Part shown: positions 1-5,318 of the stretch, one piece after another
How the letters are laid out: every line of letters begins with the position of its first letter
Numbering within the stretch: the stretch's first letter is position 1
Source: a bacterium
GTDB lineage: Bacteria; UBA6262
NCBI GenBank assembly: GCA_028716025.1
Contig: JAQUQP010000136.1
Location: 1 to 5,318, forward strand
DNA: 5,318 bases
Reading direction: 5' to 3'
Notes under the pieces: generated by a model
Databases searched by the model: none
Seen by the model: only the letters and a program-made list of their open reading frames with translations
What the model was told of the DNA's origin: nothing
Program-made: the position numbers and the translations under genes

Positions 1-775
1 TGCCAGTATCTGATTGTGGGCCGCCGACCAGGAACCGTCCGGTAGGATTAATAAAACAATCTTTTTTCCAGTTAAAGTTTTTCATCAGGCGCGCAGGGAT
101 AATCGGCTTAATGATCGACTCGATAATCTCCTCTTTAGCCCAGTTAGCCATATTATCAGTTTTCTTATCTAATGCTTCTTCTGTATGCTGGCTAGAGACC
201 ACGATCTTATCAACGGCTACCGGTTTCTTATCTTCATACCGCACTGTTACCTGGGATTTGCCATCAGGGCCCAGGTAAGACAGGATCTTTTTCTTCCTGA
301 CTTCAGCTAATCTCCTGGAAAGGCTGTGAGCCAGCATAATCGGCATGGGCATTAATTCCGCGGTCTCATTACAGGCATACCCGATCATCAAGCCTTGGTC
401 TCCGGCACCAATAACTTTACCTTTACGCCCTACACCCTGGGCTATATCTGGTGATTGCTTACCGATCGCGTTAAGGACAGCGCAGGTTTCATAATTAAAA
501 CCATATTTAACATCAGTATAACCGATATCCTTAATAACCCCGCGGACTAACTGCGGCAGATCAACATAAGCTGAAGTAGTAATCTCCCCGCCAACAATGA
601 CTAATCCAACAGTGATAAATGTTTCACATGCTACCCGGCTGTGAAAATTATTTTTGTTTGGCGGATCCAACCGGTAAATTTCATCCACTACCGCATCGGA
701 TATCTGGTCACAAACTTTGTCTGGATGTCCCTCCGTTACACTTTCACTGGTAAAAACAAAATCCCTTTTAAACAT
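1..775 (-). CDS. metK: S-adenosylmethionine synthetase (methionine adenosyltransferase), N-terminal two-thirds, cut by window edge
   Basis: This enzyme makes S-adenosylmethionine from methionine and ATP in the cytoplasm, supplying methyl groups to the cell. I translated it by hand: 258 complete codons are present and the frame stays open to the left edge, so about a third of the usual ~390 residues lies outside. Visible family signatures are GHPDK at residues 16-20 (ATP/Mg site), ACETF near 49-53 (K+-site glutamate region), QSPDIAQGV at 107-115, [12 protein letters not shown] at 123-134, and the start of the GGPQSDTG loop at 251-258. The ATG at 775-773 is preceded by a strong AGGAGGA Shine-Dalgarno (787-781) with 5 bases between it and the start. 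It lies 99 bases downstream of the nucleotidyltransferase gene on the same strand; that gap is almost filled by a CGAAT palindrome. Identification is very secure. Nothing looks broken in the visible part. Confidence 0.97.
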   Translation of the reverse strand, partial: MFKRDFVFTSESVTEGHPDKVCDQISDAVVDEIYRLDPPNKNNFHSRVACETFITVGLVIVGGEITTSAYVDLPQLVRGVIKDIGYTDVKYGFNYETCAVLNAIGKQSPDIAQGVGRKGKVIGAGDQGLMIGYACNETAELMPMPIMLAHSLSRRLAEVRKKKILSYLGPDGKSQVTVRYEDKKPVAVDKIVVSSQHTEEALDKKTDNMANWAKEEIIESIIKPIIPARLMKNFNWKKDCFINPTGRFLVGGPQSDTG

Positions 776-790
776 CTGCTTCCTCCTTTG

Positions 791-876
791 GAATTACGAA
801 TTACTCGAATGATAGCGAATAAATGCCGAATATTATATTCGCGTTATTAGCTTTAATTCGTGTTATTCGTGGTTTC
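791..876. repeat. CGAAT/ATTCG palindromic intergenic repeat, copy 1
   Basis: This imperfect inverted repeat of about 85 bases fills the spacer before metK. The left arm has four CGAAT boxes starting at 797, 806, 816 and 827. The right arm has ATTCG boxes at 837, 856 and 865 plus a degenerate ATTAG at 846. Boxes pair symmetrically (797 with 865, 806 with 856, 816 with 846, 827 with 837) around a short AT-rich loop at 832-836. The right end runs into the TGA stop (875-877) of the upstream nucleotidyltransferase gene; the left end stops just short of the metK Shine-Dalgarno. It shares 29 of 33 bases in its right arm (837-869) with copy 2 (1965-1997). It could fold as a long RNA hairpin or be a small non-autonomous mobile element; no function is shown. 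Confidence 0.85.
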
Positions 877-1912
877 ATTTTTTTTCATCTATATTGATCA
901 CTGAACCTTCAAAAACAGAGATATTTTCGCTGATCGTAGCCTGGTTCCCGATGACACAGTTACGCAGCTGCACTCCTTTAGCCACATGCACACCTGCCCA
1001 CAGGATACAATCACTGAGCACTGCTCCTTCTTCAATTATATTATTATTGCCGATCGTAGTGAAGCTGTTTATGGTTACTCCTTTTTCTATTTGGCAGTTA
1101 CTACCGATCACTACCGGACCGGTGATTTTTACCTGGGGATGAATAAAAGTGTTCTCCCCCACCCAGATATTCTTTTTCTTAATCTTGCCGGGGATCTTTA
1201 CTTTTACGGCACCTTCCAAGGCATTCTTCTCCGCCCGCTTATACTCTTGCAGATTCCCAATATCGCACCAGTATGAATTCATTTCAAAACCAAAGATCGG
1301 TTTTTTCTTGCCTAGCAACAAGGGCCAGACATTCCGGCCAAAATCAAAGAATTTTTCTTTGGGAATATAGTTAAAGATTTCCGGTTCAAAAAAATAAATA
1401 CCGGTATTCACTGTGTTGGCAAAAACATCGCTCCAGGCTGGTTTCTCGATAAATTTCTTAATCCGATTATGCCGGTCGATCAAGGTCACGCCATAATCAA
1501 AACGCGCATCTACTTTCTTTAAAACCATGGTCGCCAATGATTTTTTCTTCTGATGGAACTCCAGCACCCGGGTTAGATCAATATCAGTGAGGCCGTCACC
1601 GCTCATTACTACGAAAGTATCATCAAAATATTTCTCGGCTTTTTTTACTCCTCCGGCTGTCCCCAGCAGTGTTTTCTCCTGCGAATAATGGATTTTGATC
1701 CCATAGTGCTGTCCGTCTGCAAAATAATTCTTGATCATTTTCGGATATGAATGCAGATTAATGACAATTTCGTCAAAACCATGTTTTTTAAGCAGCTCCA
1801 GAGTATGCTCCAAGGCCGGCTTGTTGACGATAGGGATCATGGGTTTGGGTATAAAATGAGTAAGCGGACGCAAGCGTGTTCCTGCTCCTGCAGCCATAAC
1901 CATTGCTTTCAT
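875..1912 (-). CDS. NDP-sugar pyrophosphorylase with hexapeptide beta-helix (mannose-1-phosphate guanylyltransferase-like)
   Basis: A 345-residue cytoplasmic sugar-1-phosphate nucleotidyltransferase, expected to join a nucleoside triphosphate and a hexose-1-phosphate into an NDP-sugar plus pyrophosphate. The N-terminal Rossmann-like domain (about 1-225) carries GAGTRLRPLT at 9-18, K23 in the PKP motif, LGTAGG at 83-88, the metal-binding GD at 105-106 with DID at 110-112, EKP at 156-158, VNTG at 168-171 and SYWCDIG at 213-219. From about residue 245 the protein turns into hexapeptide repeats of a left-handed beta-helix. The pattern resembles the nucleotidyltransferase half of mannose-1-phosphate guanylyltransferase/phosphomannomutase fusion proteins, and a separate mutase gene lies just upstream. 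Substrate is inferred; glucose-1-phosphate or another nucleotide is possible. I chose the ATG at 1912 because homology starts there with MKAMVMAAGAG and an AGGGG site precedes it; a longer frame from 1963 only translates the spacer repeat. Confidence 0.9.
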   Translation of the reverse strand: MKAMVMAAGAGTRLRPLTHFIPKPMIPIVNKPALEHTLELLKKHGFDEIVINLHSYPKMIKNYFADGQHYGIKIHYSQEKTLLGTAGGVKKAEKYFDDTFVVMSGDGLTDIDLTRVLEFHQKKKSLATMVLKKVDARFDYGVTLIDRHNRIKKFIEKPAWSDVFANTVNTGIYFFEPEIFNYIPKEKFFDFGRNVWPLLLGKKKPIFGFEMNSYWCDIGNLQEYKRAEKNALEGAVKVKIPGKIKKKNIWVGENTFIHPQVKITGPVVIGSNCQIEKGVTINSFTTIGNNNIIEEGAVLSDCILWAGVHVAKGVQLRNCVIGNQATISENISVFEGSVINIDEKK

Positions 1913-1917
1913 AAAAA

Positions 1918-1922
1918 CCCCT
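1918..1922 (-). promoter_or_regulatory. Shine-Dalgarno AGGGG that supports the start at 1912
   Basis: On the minus strand AGGGG is followed by five T's and then the ATG at 1912-1910. It is weaker than the metK site, but its spacing is good and it coincides with the first residue of the conserved nucleotidyltransferase N-terminus. The upstream in-frame ATG at 1963-1961 sits inside the CGAAT palindrome and has no comparable site. Confidence 0.6.
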
Positions 1923-1930
1923 AATAAGTA

Positions 1931-1999
1931 CCGAATTAAAAGAAGCGAATATCTCGAATGCATTATTCGCGTTATTCGCTGTCATTCGTGTAATTCGCT
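1931..1999. repeat. CGAAT/ATTCG palindromic intergenic repeat, copy 2
   Basis: This is the second copy of the spacer palindrome, between the mutase and the nucleotidyltransferase. CGAAT boxes start at 1932, 1946 and 1955; ATTCG boxes start at 1965, 1974, 1984 and 1993. The 9-10-9 spacing of the right-arm boxes is the same as in copy 1. The left arm lacks one box and is shorter there, as if about 5 bases and one box were lost. The right end overlaps the TAG stop (1998-2000) of the mutase gene. The left end stops about 9 bases before the AGGGG site of the next gene. Confidence 0.85.
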
Positions 2000-3413
2000 A
2001 TTTTTGTATTTTGTACACCAATTTCCGGCCCAAGTCAATTAATTTTTTAACCTTAGGCTTGTTATCCGCTTCCGCATAGATCCGGACTACCGGTTCGGTA
2101 CCGGAAGGCCGCAAGAGCAACCAGCTGGAATCTTCAAATATAATCTTTACCCCATCATAGTCCTTTACCTCTTTTACCAACGGTAAAGAACATACAATAC
2201 CGGCTACTTTCCCGGAAAACTCTTGTTTATTGATATGATGATGATGCGTATGGCCTAATTTCAGGTCAATACGATCATAACAAGACATGCCAAATTCAGT
2301 AAAAAGTTCTTTTTTCAGGCTGATCAGGCTTTGGCCGGTCAGAGCCATCATTTCCAGCATATACAAAGCGCTCAAAATGCCATCACGTTCCGGGATATGG
2401 CCCCGGAAACCGATACCCCCGCTTTCTTCTCCACCCAGGAGGACTTTTTCCTTCAGCATAATATCACCAATATATTTAAAACCGATCGGGGTTTCATTTA
2501 ATTTCAAGCGATATTTACGGCAGATCCGCTCGATCAAATACGTTCCGGAAATAGTCTTGACCACCGCTCCGGTCTTTTTTCTATTTTTAATCAAATGTAA
2601 TAACAGCAGAGAAAAGATCTGGTGAGAATTGACAAAAACTCCCTGGCTGTCTACCAATCCGATACGATCAGCATCCCCATCCAGAGCGATACCAATATCA
2701 GCTTCATTCTGTTTCACCGTTTTGATCAGCGCCCCAAGGTTAGCAGCTATCGGTTCAGGGTGGAGTCCTCCAAATAAAGGATCACGGCCGCTATTGATTG
2801 AGATAAACTTGATCGATCCTCCCGCTAATAACTTTTCCAGGCAATCCTGTCCCGCGCCAAAAAGCGGATCGATAACTATGCTTATTTTATGCCGGCGTAT
2901 TTTATCGATATCTACCATACCCTGCAGATGATCCAAGTAACTTTTCCGGAGATTAACTTCCCTAATATTACGTTGGTCTTGCCGGACCGTTGCCTGCCGC
3001 AGTGATCGTTCAAATAATCTGGTCACTTCCGGATGGGCTGAAGCGCCTTGCGCGGTTTTGAATTTCAAACCATTGAATTCATAGGGATTATGGCTGGCGG
3101 TAATGATAATCGCTCCGGCTGCTTTCCTGCTGACCACGTTGTAAGAAACAGCCGGAGTCGGTACCGCTTGAGCGCTCAACAAAACCTTAAAACCATTACC
3201 TGACAACACTTCAGCCACGGCAGAAGCATATTCTTGGGATAAAAAACGGCAATCATACCCGACAAGAACGGTCAGCGGCCGGCAGACGGCGGCCGGCAGA
3301 TTATTGAGGTAATCGCTGATGGATTGGGTGACCAGGCGGACGTTACTAAAAGTAAAATCGCGGGCAATTATCCCGCGCCAGCCGTCAGTGCCAAATTTAA
3401 TTTCTGTGGTCAA
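1998..3413 (-). CDS. Phosphoglucomutase/phosphomannomutase (alpha-D-phosphohexomutase family)
   Basis: A complete 471-residue cytoplasmic phosphohexomutase that interconverts hexose-6-phosphate and hexose-1-phosphate, feeding the adjacent nucleotidyltransferases. All four family loops are intact: N-terminal FGTDGWRG at 7-14; phosphoserine loop TASHNP at 105-110 with catalytic Ser107; metal loop DGDADR at 245-250; sugar-binding loop GGEESGG at 327-333; and C-terminal phosphate loop RPSGTEP at 435-441. Length is normal. Glucose versus mannose preference cannot be decided; GEESGG is not the GEMSGH form I recall for AlgC-type enzymes. The start is TTG at 3413-3411, preceded by GGAGG six bases upstream; no in-frame ATG lies near, and homology begins a few residues in. 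Oddities are a histidine cluster (H388, H390-393) before the last domain and a short GC-rich tandem duplication around residues 38-47. A GlmM-like role is less likely given the sugar-nucleotide neighbours. Confidence 0.93.
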   Translation of the reverse strand: MTTEIKFGTDGWRGIIARDFTFSNVRLVTQSISDYLNNLPAAVCRPLTVLVGYDCRFLSQEYASAVAEVLSGNGFKVLLSAQAVPTPAVSYNVVSRKAAGAIIITASHNPYEFNGLKFKTAQGASAHPEVTRLFERSLRQATVRQDQRNIREVNLRKSYLDHLQGMVDIDKIRRHKISIVIDPLFGAGQDCLEKLLAGGSIKFISINSGRDPLFGGLHPEPIAANLGALIKTVKQNEADIGIALDGDADRIGLVDSQGVFVNSHQIFSLLLLHLIKNRKKTGAVVKTISGTYLIERICRKYRLKLNETPIGFKYIGDIMLKEKVLLGGEESGGIGFRGHIPERDGILSALYMLEMMALTGQSLISLKKELFTEFGMSCYDRIDLKLGHTHHHHINKQEFSGKVAGIVCSLPLVKEVKDYDGVKIIFEDSSWLLLRPSGTEPVVRIYAEADNKPKVKKLIDLGRKLVYKIQK

Positions 3414-3419
3414 ACGTAT

Positions 3420-3424
3420 CCTCC
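3420..3424 (-). promoter_or_regulatory. Shine-Dalgarno GGAGG that fixes the TTG start of the mutase
   Basis: Minus-strand GGAGG lies six bases before the TTG at 3413. The nearby ATG at 3435-3433 is out of frame with the mutase and lies upstream of this site, so TTG is the best-supported initiator. Confidence 0.75.
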
Positions 3425-3457
3425 GGATTTATCATGGTTCTTCTTAGAATTCCGTTT

Positions 3458-3520
3458 AGCTGTAAAGCTGTAGTAGTCCAGCAGGATGTCCAGCAAGCTG
3501 TACAGCGGTAGAGCTGCTCT
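3458..3520. repeat. Intergenic palindrome built from AGCTGTA and GTCCAGCA units
   Basis: This element occupies most of the gap between the first nucleotidyltransferase and the mutase. AGCTGTA occurs at 3458, 3466 and 3496; GTCCAGCA occurs at 3476 and 3488 (12-base period). The arm 3458-3472 pairs with 3501-3515 at 12 of 15 positions, and the perfect 10-base palindrome GCTGTACAGC sits at 3497-3506. A small inverted repeat, AGAGC-T-GCTCT, at 3510-3520 touches the TAA stop (3520-3522) of the upstream gene. The remaining bases, 3414-3457, hold the mutase ribosome binding site and nothing else I recognise. Not a coding region in any frame I can support. Confidence 0.65.
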
Positions 3521-4575
3521 TATAGTTTACTATACTTTTTCAGGATCGAGTGGTCAGATAATGCCGCTCCGGGGCTAAGTGCAGTATGAGGCTCTATAAT
3601 ACACTGTTTACCTACCAGGCACTTTTCCAGCCTGGATCCTTCTCCCACTTCCGTATGATCATGGACGACACAATCGTTCAAGATCGCGCCTTTGCGGATT
3701 ATCACTCCGTTCCCCAGGGTGACTTTCCCGTTTATCTGGGCAAATTCTTCGATCCTGGTTTTATGGCCCATCACCAGTTTACCATCGATTACCGCTTCCT
3801 TACTGATAAAACTATTATTGCCTTGCCAGATATTCTTGCCGATTTTGCGGCCGGCGATATTGGCTCCGGCAATCCCCTCAATTATATCAAAATGTACTTG
3901 CAAATACTTTTCAATAGTGCCGATATCGATCCAATAACTGTTATTGATAAAACCAAAGAGCTTTTCCTTTTTTGATAATAAGTCAGGAAATAATCCCCGC
4001 TCTACTGAATAATTGACCCCTGGCGGTATTAAGGATAATACTTCCGGTTCAAATATATATACCCCGGCATTGATAGTATTACAAGTAACCTCATCCCAGC
4101 TTGGTTTTTCTAAAAACCTTTCAATACGGCCATTCTTGGCAGTCTCTACCAAGCCATAAACGGTGGGATCTTTCACCCTGGTCAAAGCGATAGTCGCTTT
4201 AGCCTTGTTCTTGATATGATAACGGCGCATAGCTTCAATATCAATATCCATTAAAATATCACCATTAAAGATCAGCACTTTCCGGTCAATGTACTTTTGC
4301 GCGTTCTTGATCGCGCCGCCGGTCCCGAGCGGATCATGCTCATGTACATAATGTATTTTAATCCCGTATTCTGAGCCATTGCCGAAGTGGTTTTCAAAGG
4401 TATGCGACAAATAGGCCAGGCAGAAGATCACTTCCTTAATGCCATATTTTTTCAACAGCTCGATCTGGTAAAGCAAAAACGGCTTATTGACAATAGGCAA
4501 TAATGGTTTAGGCGTGTTACACGTAAATGGACGGAGTCTGGTGCCAAGTCCTCCGATCAGGATCAATGCCTTCAT
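3520..4575 (-). CDS. NDP-sugar pyrophosphorylase with hexapeptide beta-helix (GDP-mannose pyrophosphorylase-like), paralogue of the gene at 875-1912
   Basis: A complete 351-residue nucleotidyltransferase. The start MKALILIGGLGTRLRPFT with PKP and NKP motifs (residues 1-32) is very like GDP-mannose pyrophosphorylases of the GMPPB type as I remember them. Further motifs are LGTGG at 83-87, GD at 105-106 with DID at 110-112, EKP at 156-158, INAG at 168-171 and SYWIDIG at 213-219. After about residue 245 hexapeptide repeats form a predicted left-handed beta-helix ending in a short basic tail. It aligns without gaps to the other nucleotidyltransferase here through at least residue 224, so the two arose by duplication, but their loops differ (GGLGTR against AGAGTR; NGDIL against SGDGL), hinting at different substrates. 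I place the start at ATG 4575 because GGGGG lies four bases upstream and homology begins there; an in-frame ATG at 4590 would add only MSGGN and lacks a site. GDP-mannose synthesis is a reasonable inference, not proven. Confidence 0.9.
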   Translation of the reverse strand: MKALILIGGLGTRLRPFTCNTPKPLLPIVNKPFLLYQIELLKKYGIKEVIFCLAYLSHTFENHFGNGSEYGIKIHYVHEHDPLGTGGAIKNAQKYIDRKVLIFNGDILMDIDIEAMRRYHIKNKAKATIALTRVKDPTVYGLVETAKNGRIERFLEKPSWDEVTCNTINAGVYIFEPEVLSLIPPGVNYSVERGLFPDLLSKKEKLFGFINNSYWIDIGTIEKYLQVHFDIIEGIAGANIAGRKIGKNIWQGNNSFISKEAVIDGKLVMGHKTRIEEFAQINGKVTLGNGVIIRKGAILNDCVVHDHTEVGEGSRLEKCLVGKQCIIEPHTALSPGAALSDHSILKKYSKL

Positions 4576-4579
4576 GTTT

Positions 4580-4584
4580 CCCCC
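4580..4584 (-). promoter_or_regulatory. G-rich Shine-Dalgarno that supports the start at 4575
   Basis: Minus-strand GGGGG followed by AAAC precedes the ATG at 4575-4573. The spacing is short but workable. The alternative ATG at 4590-4588 is preceded by a run of T's and has no purine-rich site. Confidence 0.5.
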
Positions 4585-4623
4585 ACTCATAAAAAAGTTT
4601 TAAGTTATAAGTGTTAAGGTTCT

Positions 4624-4657
4624 CCCTGCTGATCCCGATTTATCGGGATCAGCAGGG
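4624..4657. repeat. Perfect 16-base inverted repeat (hairpin) in the spacer
   Basis: The arm 4624-4639 is the exact reverse complement of 4642-4657, separated by TT; in RNA the closing pair would open to give about 15 pairs and a four-base loop. It lies seven bases downstream of the epimerase stop (TGA, 4664-4666). Neither strand has a T-run after the stem (minus strand continues AGAACC, plus strand GAAAAC), so it is not a standard intrinsic terminator. It may be a REP-like palindrome or an mRNA-stabilising or processing hairpin. The rest of this gap is AT-rich with short ACTTA-like iterations. Confidence 0.85.
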
Positions 4658-4663
4658 GAAAAC

Positions 4664-5318
4664 TCAAAATTGCTTTTTAAAATATTCTACTGTTTTTTCC
4701 AAGCCAGTTTTAAAATCCACTGTTGACTGCCAGCCAAGGATCTTTTTTGCTTTACCGGCATTCAAGAAGCTTTTCTGCAATTCTCCCAGCCGCGGCGGTT
4801 TATAGATAGCTTTTTGGCCATAGCCAGTGATCACTGATAGCTCGTCAAATAAGGTATTTACGCTGGAAGCTTTCTGCGTTCCGATATTTATTATCTCATT
4901 CAGGCCTTTCTGTAAACCCCGCAGATTTGCCCGTACCACATCCCCGACAAAAACATAGTCGCGTAATTGCTTCCCATTGCCAAAAATATTTATCTCAGCA
5001 TTACTTATTATCCGCTGGATAAATATCGCCACCACGCCTGCTTCCCCATGCGGATCCTGTCTCGGGCCATAAACATTGCCATAACGGAACACCAGGTATT
5101 TTAAGCCATAGGTAACCGCGTAGTAATTCAGATAGACTTCGGTAGTATGCTTAGTAACGCCATAGGGTGAGAGTGGCTTGGCTGGTATATTTTCCGTAGG
5201 TGGGTTTTTCCCGCATTCGCCATACATTACCCCGCCGCTGGAGGCAAAGATAAATTTTTTTACTTTGTATTTAACGCAATTCTCCAGCAGGTTAAGGGTC
5301 CCGAGAATATTCACCTGC
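4664..5318 (-). CDS. NAD-dependent sugar epimerase/dehydratase, GalE-like (extended SDR), C-terminal part, 5' end cut by window edge
   Basis: About 218 residues of an extended short-chain dehydrogenase/reductase acting on nucleotide sugars in the cytoplasm, most like UDP-glucose 4-epimerase. Counting from the GTG (valine) codon at 5314, visible signatures are VNILGTLNLLE at 1-11, FASSGG at 23-28 (catalytic serine region), the YGVTK active-site YxxxK at 51-55, RYGNVYGPRQDPHGEAGVV around 77-95, FGNGKQLRDYVFVGDV around 114-129, and NIGT near 146. The NAD-binding GxxGxxG motif and roughly the first 90-100 residues lie beyond the right edge. The frame stays open to the edge (a CAG codon precedes the GTG), and VNILGT is an internal family motif, so GTG at 5314 is not the true start. 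Substrate could be UDP-glucose, UDP-glucuronate, an N-acetylhexosamine or another NDP-sugar. It is the first visible gene of the putative operon, 88 bases upstream of the nucleotidyltransferase. Confidence 0.92.
   Translation of the reverse strand, partial: QVNILGTLNLLENCVKYKVKKFIFASSGGVMYGECGKNPPTENIPAKPLSPYGVTKHTTEVYLNYYAVTYGLKYLVFRYGNVYGPRQDPHGEAGVVAIFIQRIISNAEINIFGNGKQLRDYVFVGDVVRANLRGLQKGLNEIINIGTQKASSVNTLFDELSVITGYGQKAIYKPPRLGELQKSFLNAGKAKKILGWQSTVDFKTGLEKTVEYFKKQF

Noticed and set aside
776..874. SAM riboswitch upstream of metK
   Set aside because: The gap is short and is explained by the CGAAT palindrome and the ribosome site; I could not see the multi-helix core of a SAM-I riboswitch.
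791..876. CRISPR-like array or origin iterons
   Set aside because: The repeated unit is only five bases, arms are inverted rather than all direct, there are no spacers of constant length, and no cas or replication gene is present.
1913..1963. 17-residue N-terminal extension of the nucleotidyltransferase
   Set aside because: The extension translates the palindromic spacer, does not resemble the family, and lacks a Shine-Dalgarno; ATG 1912 has one.
1788..1985. 65-codon minus-strand frame overlapping the nucleotidyltransferase start
   Set aside because: It is out of frame with the clear MKAMVMAAGAG start and begins inside the CGAAT repeat; no recognisable protein features.
3586..3975. 129-codon plus-strand open frame
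   Set aside because: It lies wholly antisense to the beta-helix and nucleotidyltransferase coding sequence, has no ribosome site or family motif, and is a by-product of codon use on the other strand. Other plus-strand frames (641-850, 894-1370, 2287-2931, 4611-4805) were rejected for the same reason.
4624..4657. Rho-independent terminator
   Set aside because: The stem is strong but neither strand has a T-run after it, and the downstream gene appears to belong to the same transcription unit.
5312..5314. GTG as the start of the epimerase
   Set aside because: VNILGT is an internal motif of the family and the frame continues to the window edge, so the gene is cut rather than short.

Overview
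The window reads as a compact bacterial chromosome segment. All five recognisable genes lie on the minus strand, so transcription runs from high to low coordinates. The order is a GalE-type NAD-dependent sugar epimerase (5' part cut by the right edge), a sugar-nucleotidyltransferase, a phosphoglucomutase/phosphomannomutase, a second sugar-nucleotidyltransferase, and S-adenosylmethionine synthetase metK (3' part cut by the left edge). Gaps between genes are only about 85-106 bases, which suggests one co-transcribed unit. No promoter, tRNA, rRNA, CRISPR array or transposase gene was seen.

Together the middle genes could take a hexose-6-phosphate to hexose-1-phosphate (mutase), activate it to an NDP-sugar (two nucleotidyltransferases with C-terminal hexapeptide beta-helix domains) and epimerise the activated sugar (epimerase). 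This is a precursor module for surface polysaccharide or glycan. The sequences look closest to the GDP-mannose pyrophosphorylase-like group plus PMM/PGM, but exact sugar specificity cannot be read from sequence alone. metK is housekeeping and closes the visible part of the cluster.

The most unusual part is the spacers. Each of the four intergenic gaps contains a palindromic element starting within about 7 bases of the upstream gene's stop codon. Two gaps (before metK, and between the mutase and the second nucleotidyltransferase) carry diverged copies of one family: CGAAT boxes on one arm and ATTCG boxes on the other, spaced about 9-10 bases apart. The mutase/first-nucleotidyltransferase gap holds a different palindrome built from AGCTGTA and GTCCAGCA units. 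The epimerase/nucleotidyltransferase gap holds a perfect 16-base inverted repeat with a 2-base loop and no T-tract.

The organism is a bacterium with moderate base composition, good Shine-Dalgarno sites (AGGAGG, GGAGG) and some non-ATG starts. The repeat-filled spacers recall genomes of uncultured candidate phyla (for example Omnitrophota-like lineages), but that placement is an impression from memory, not something shown here.
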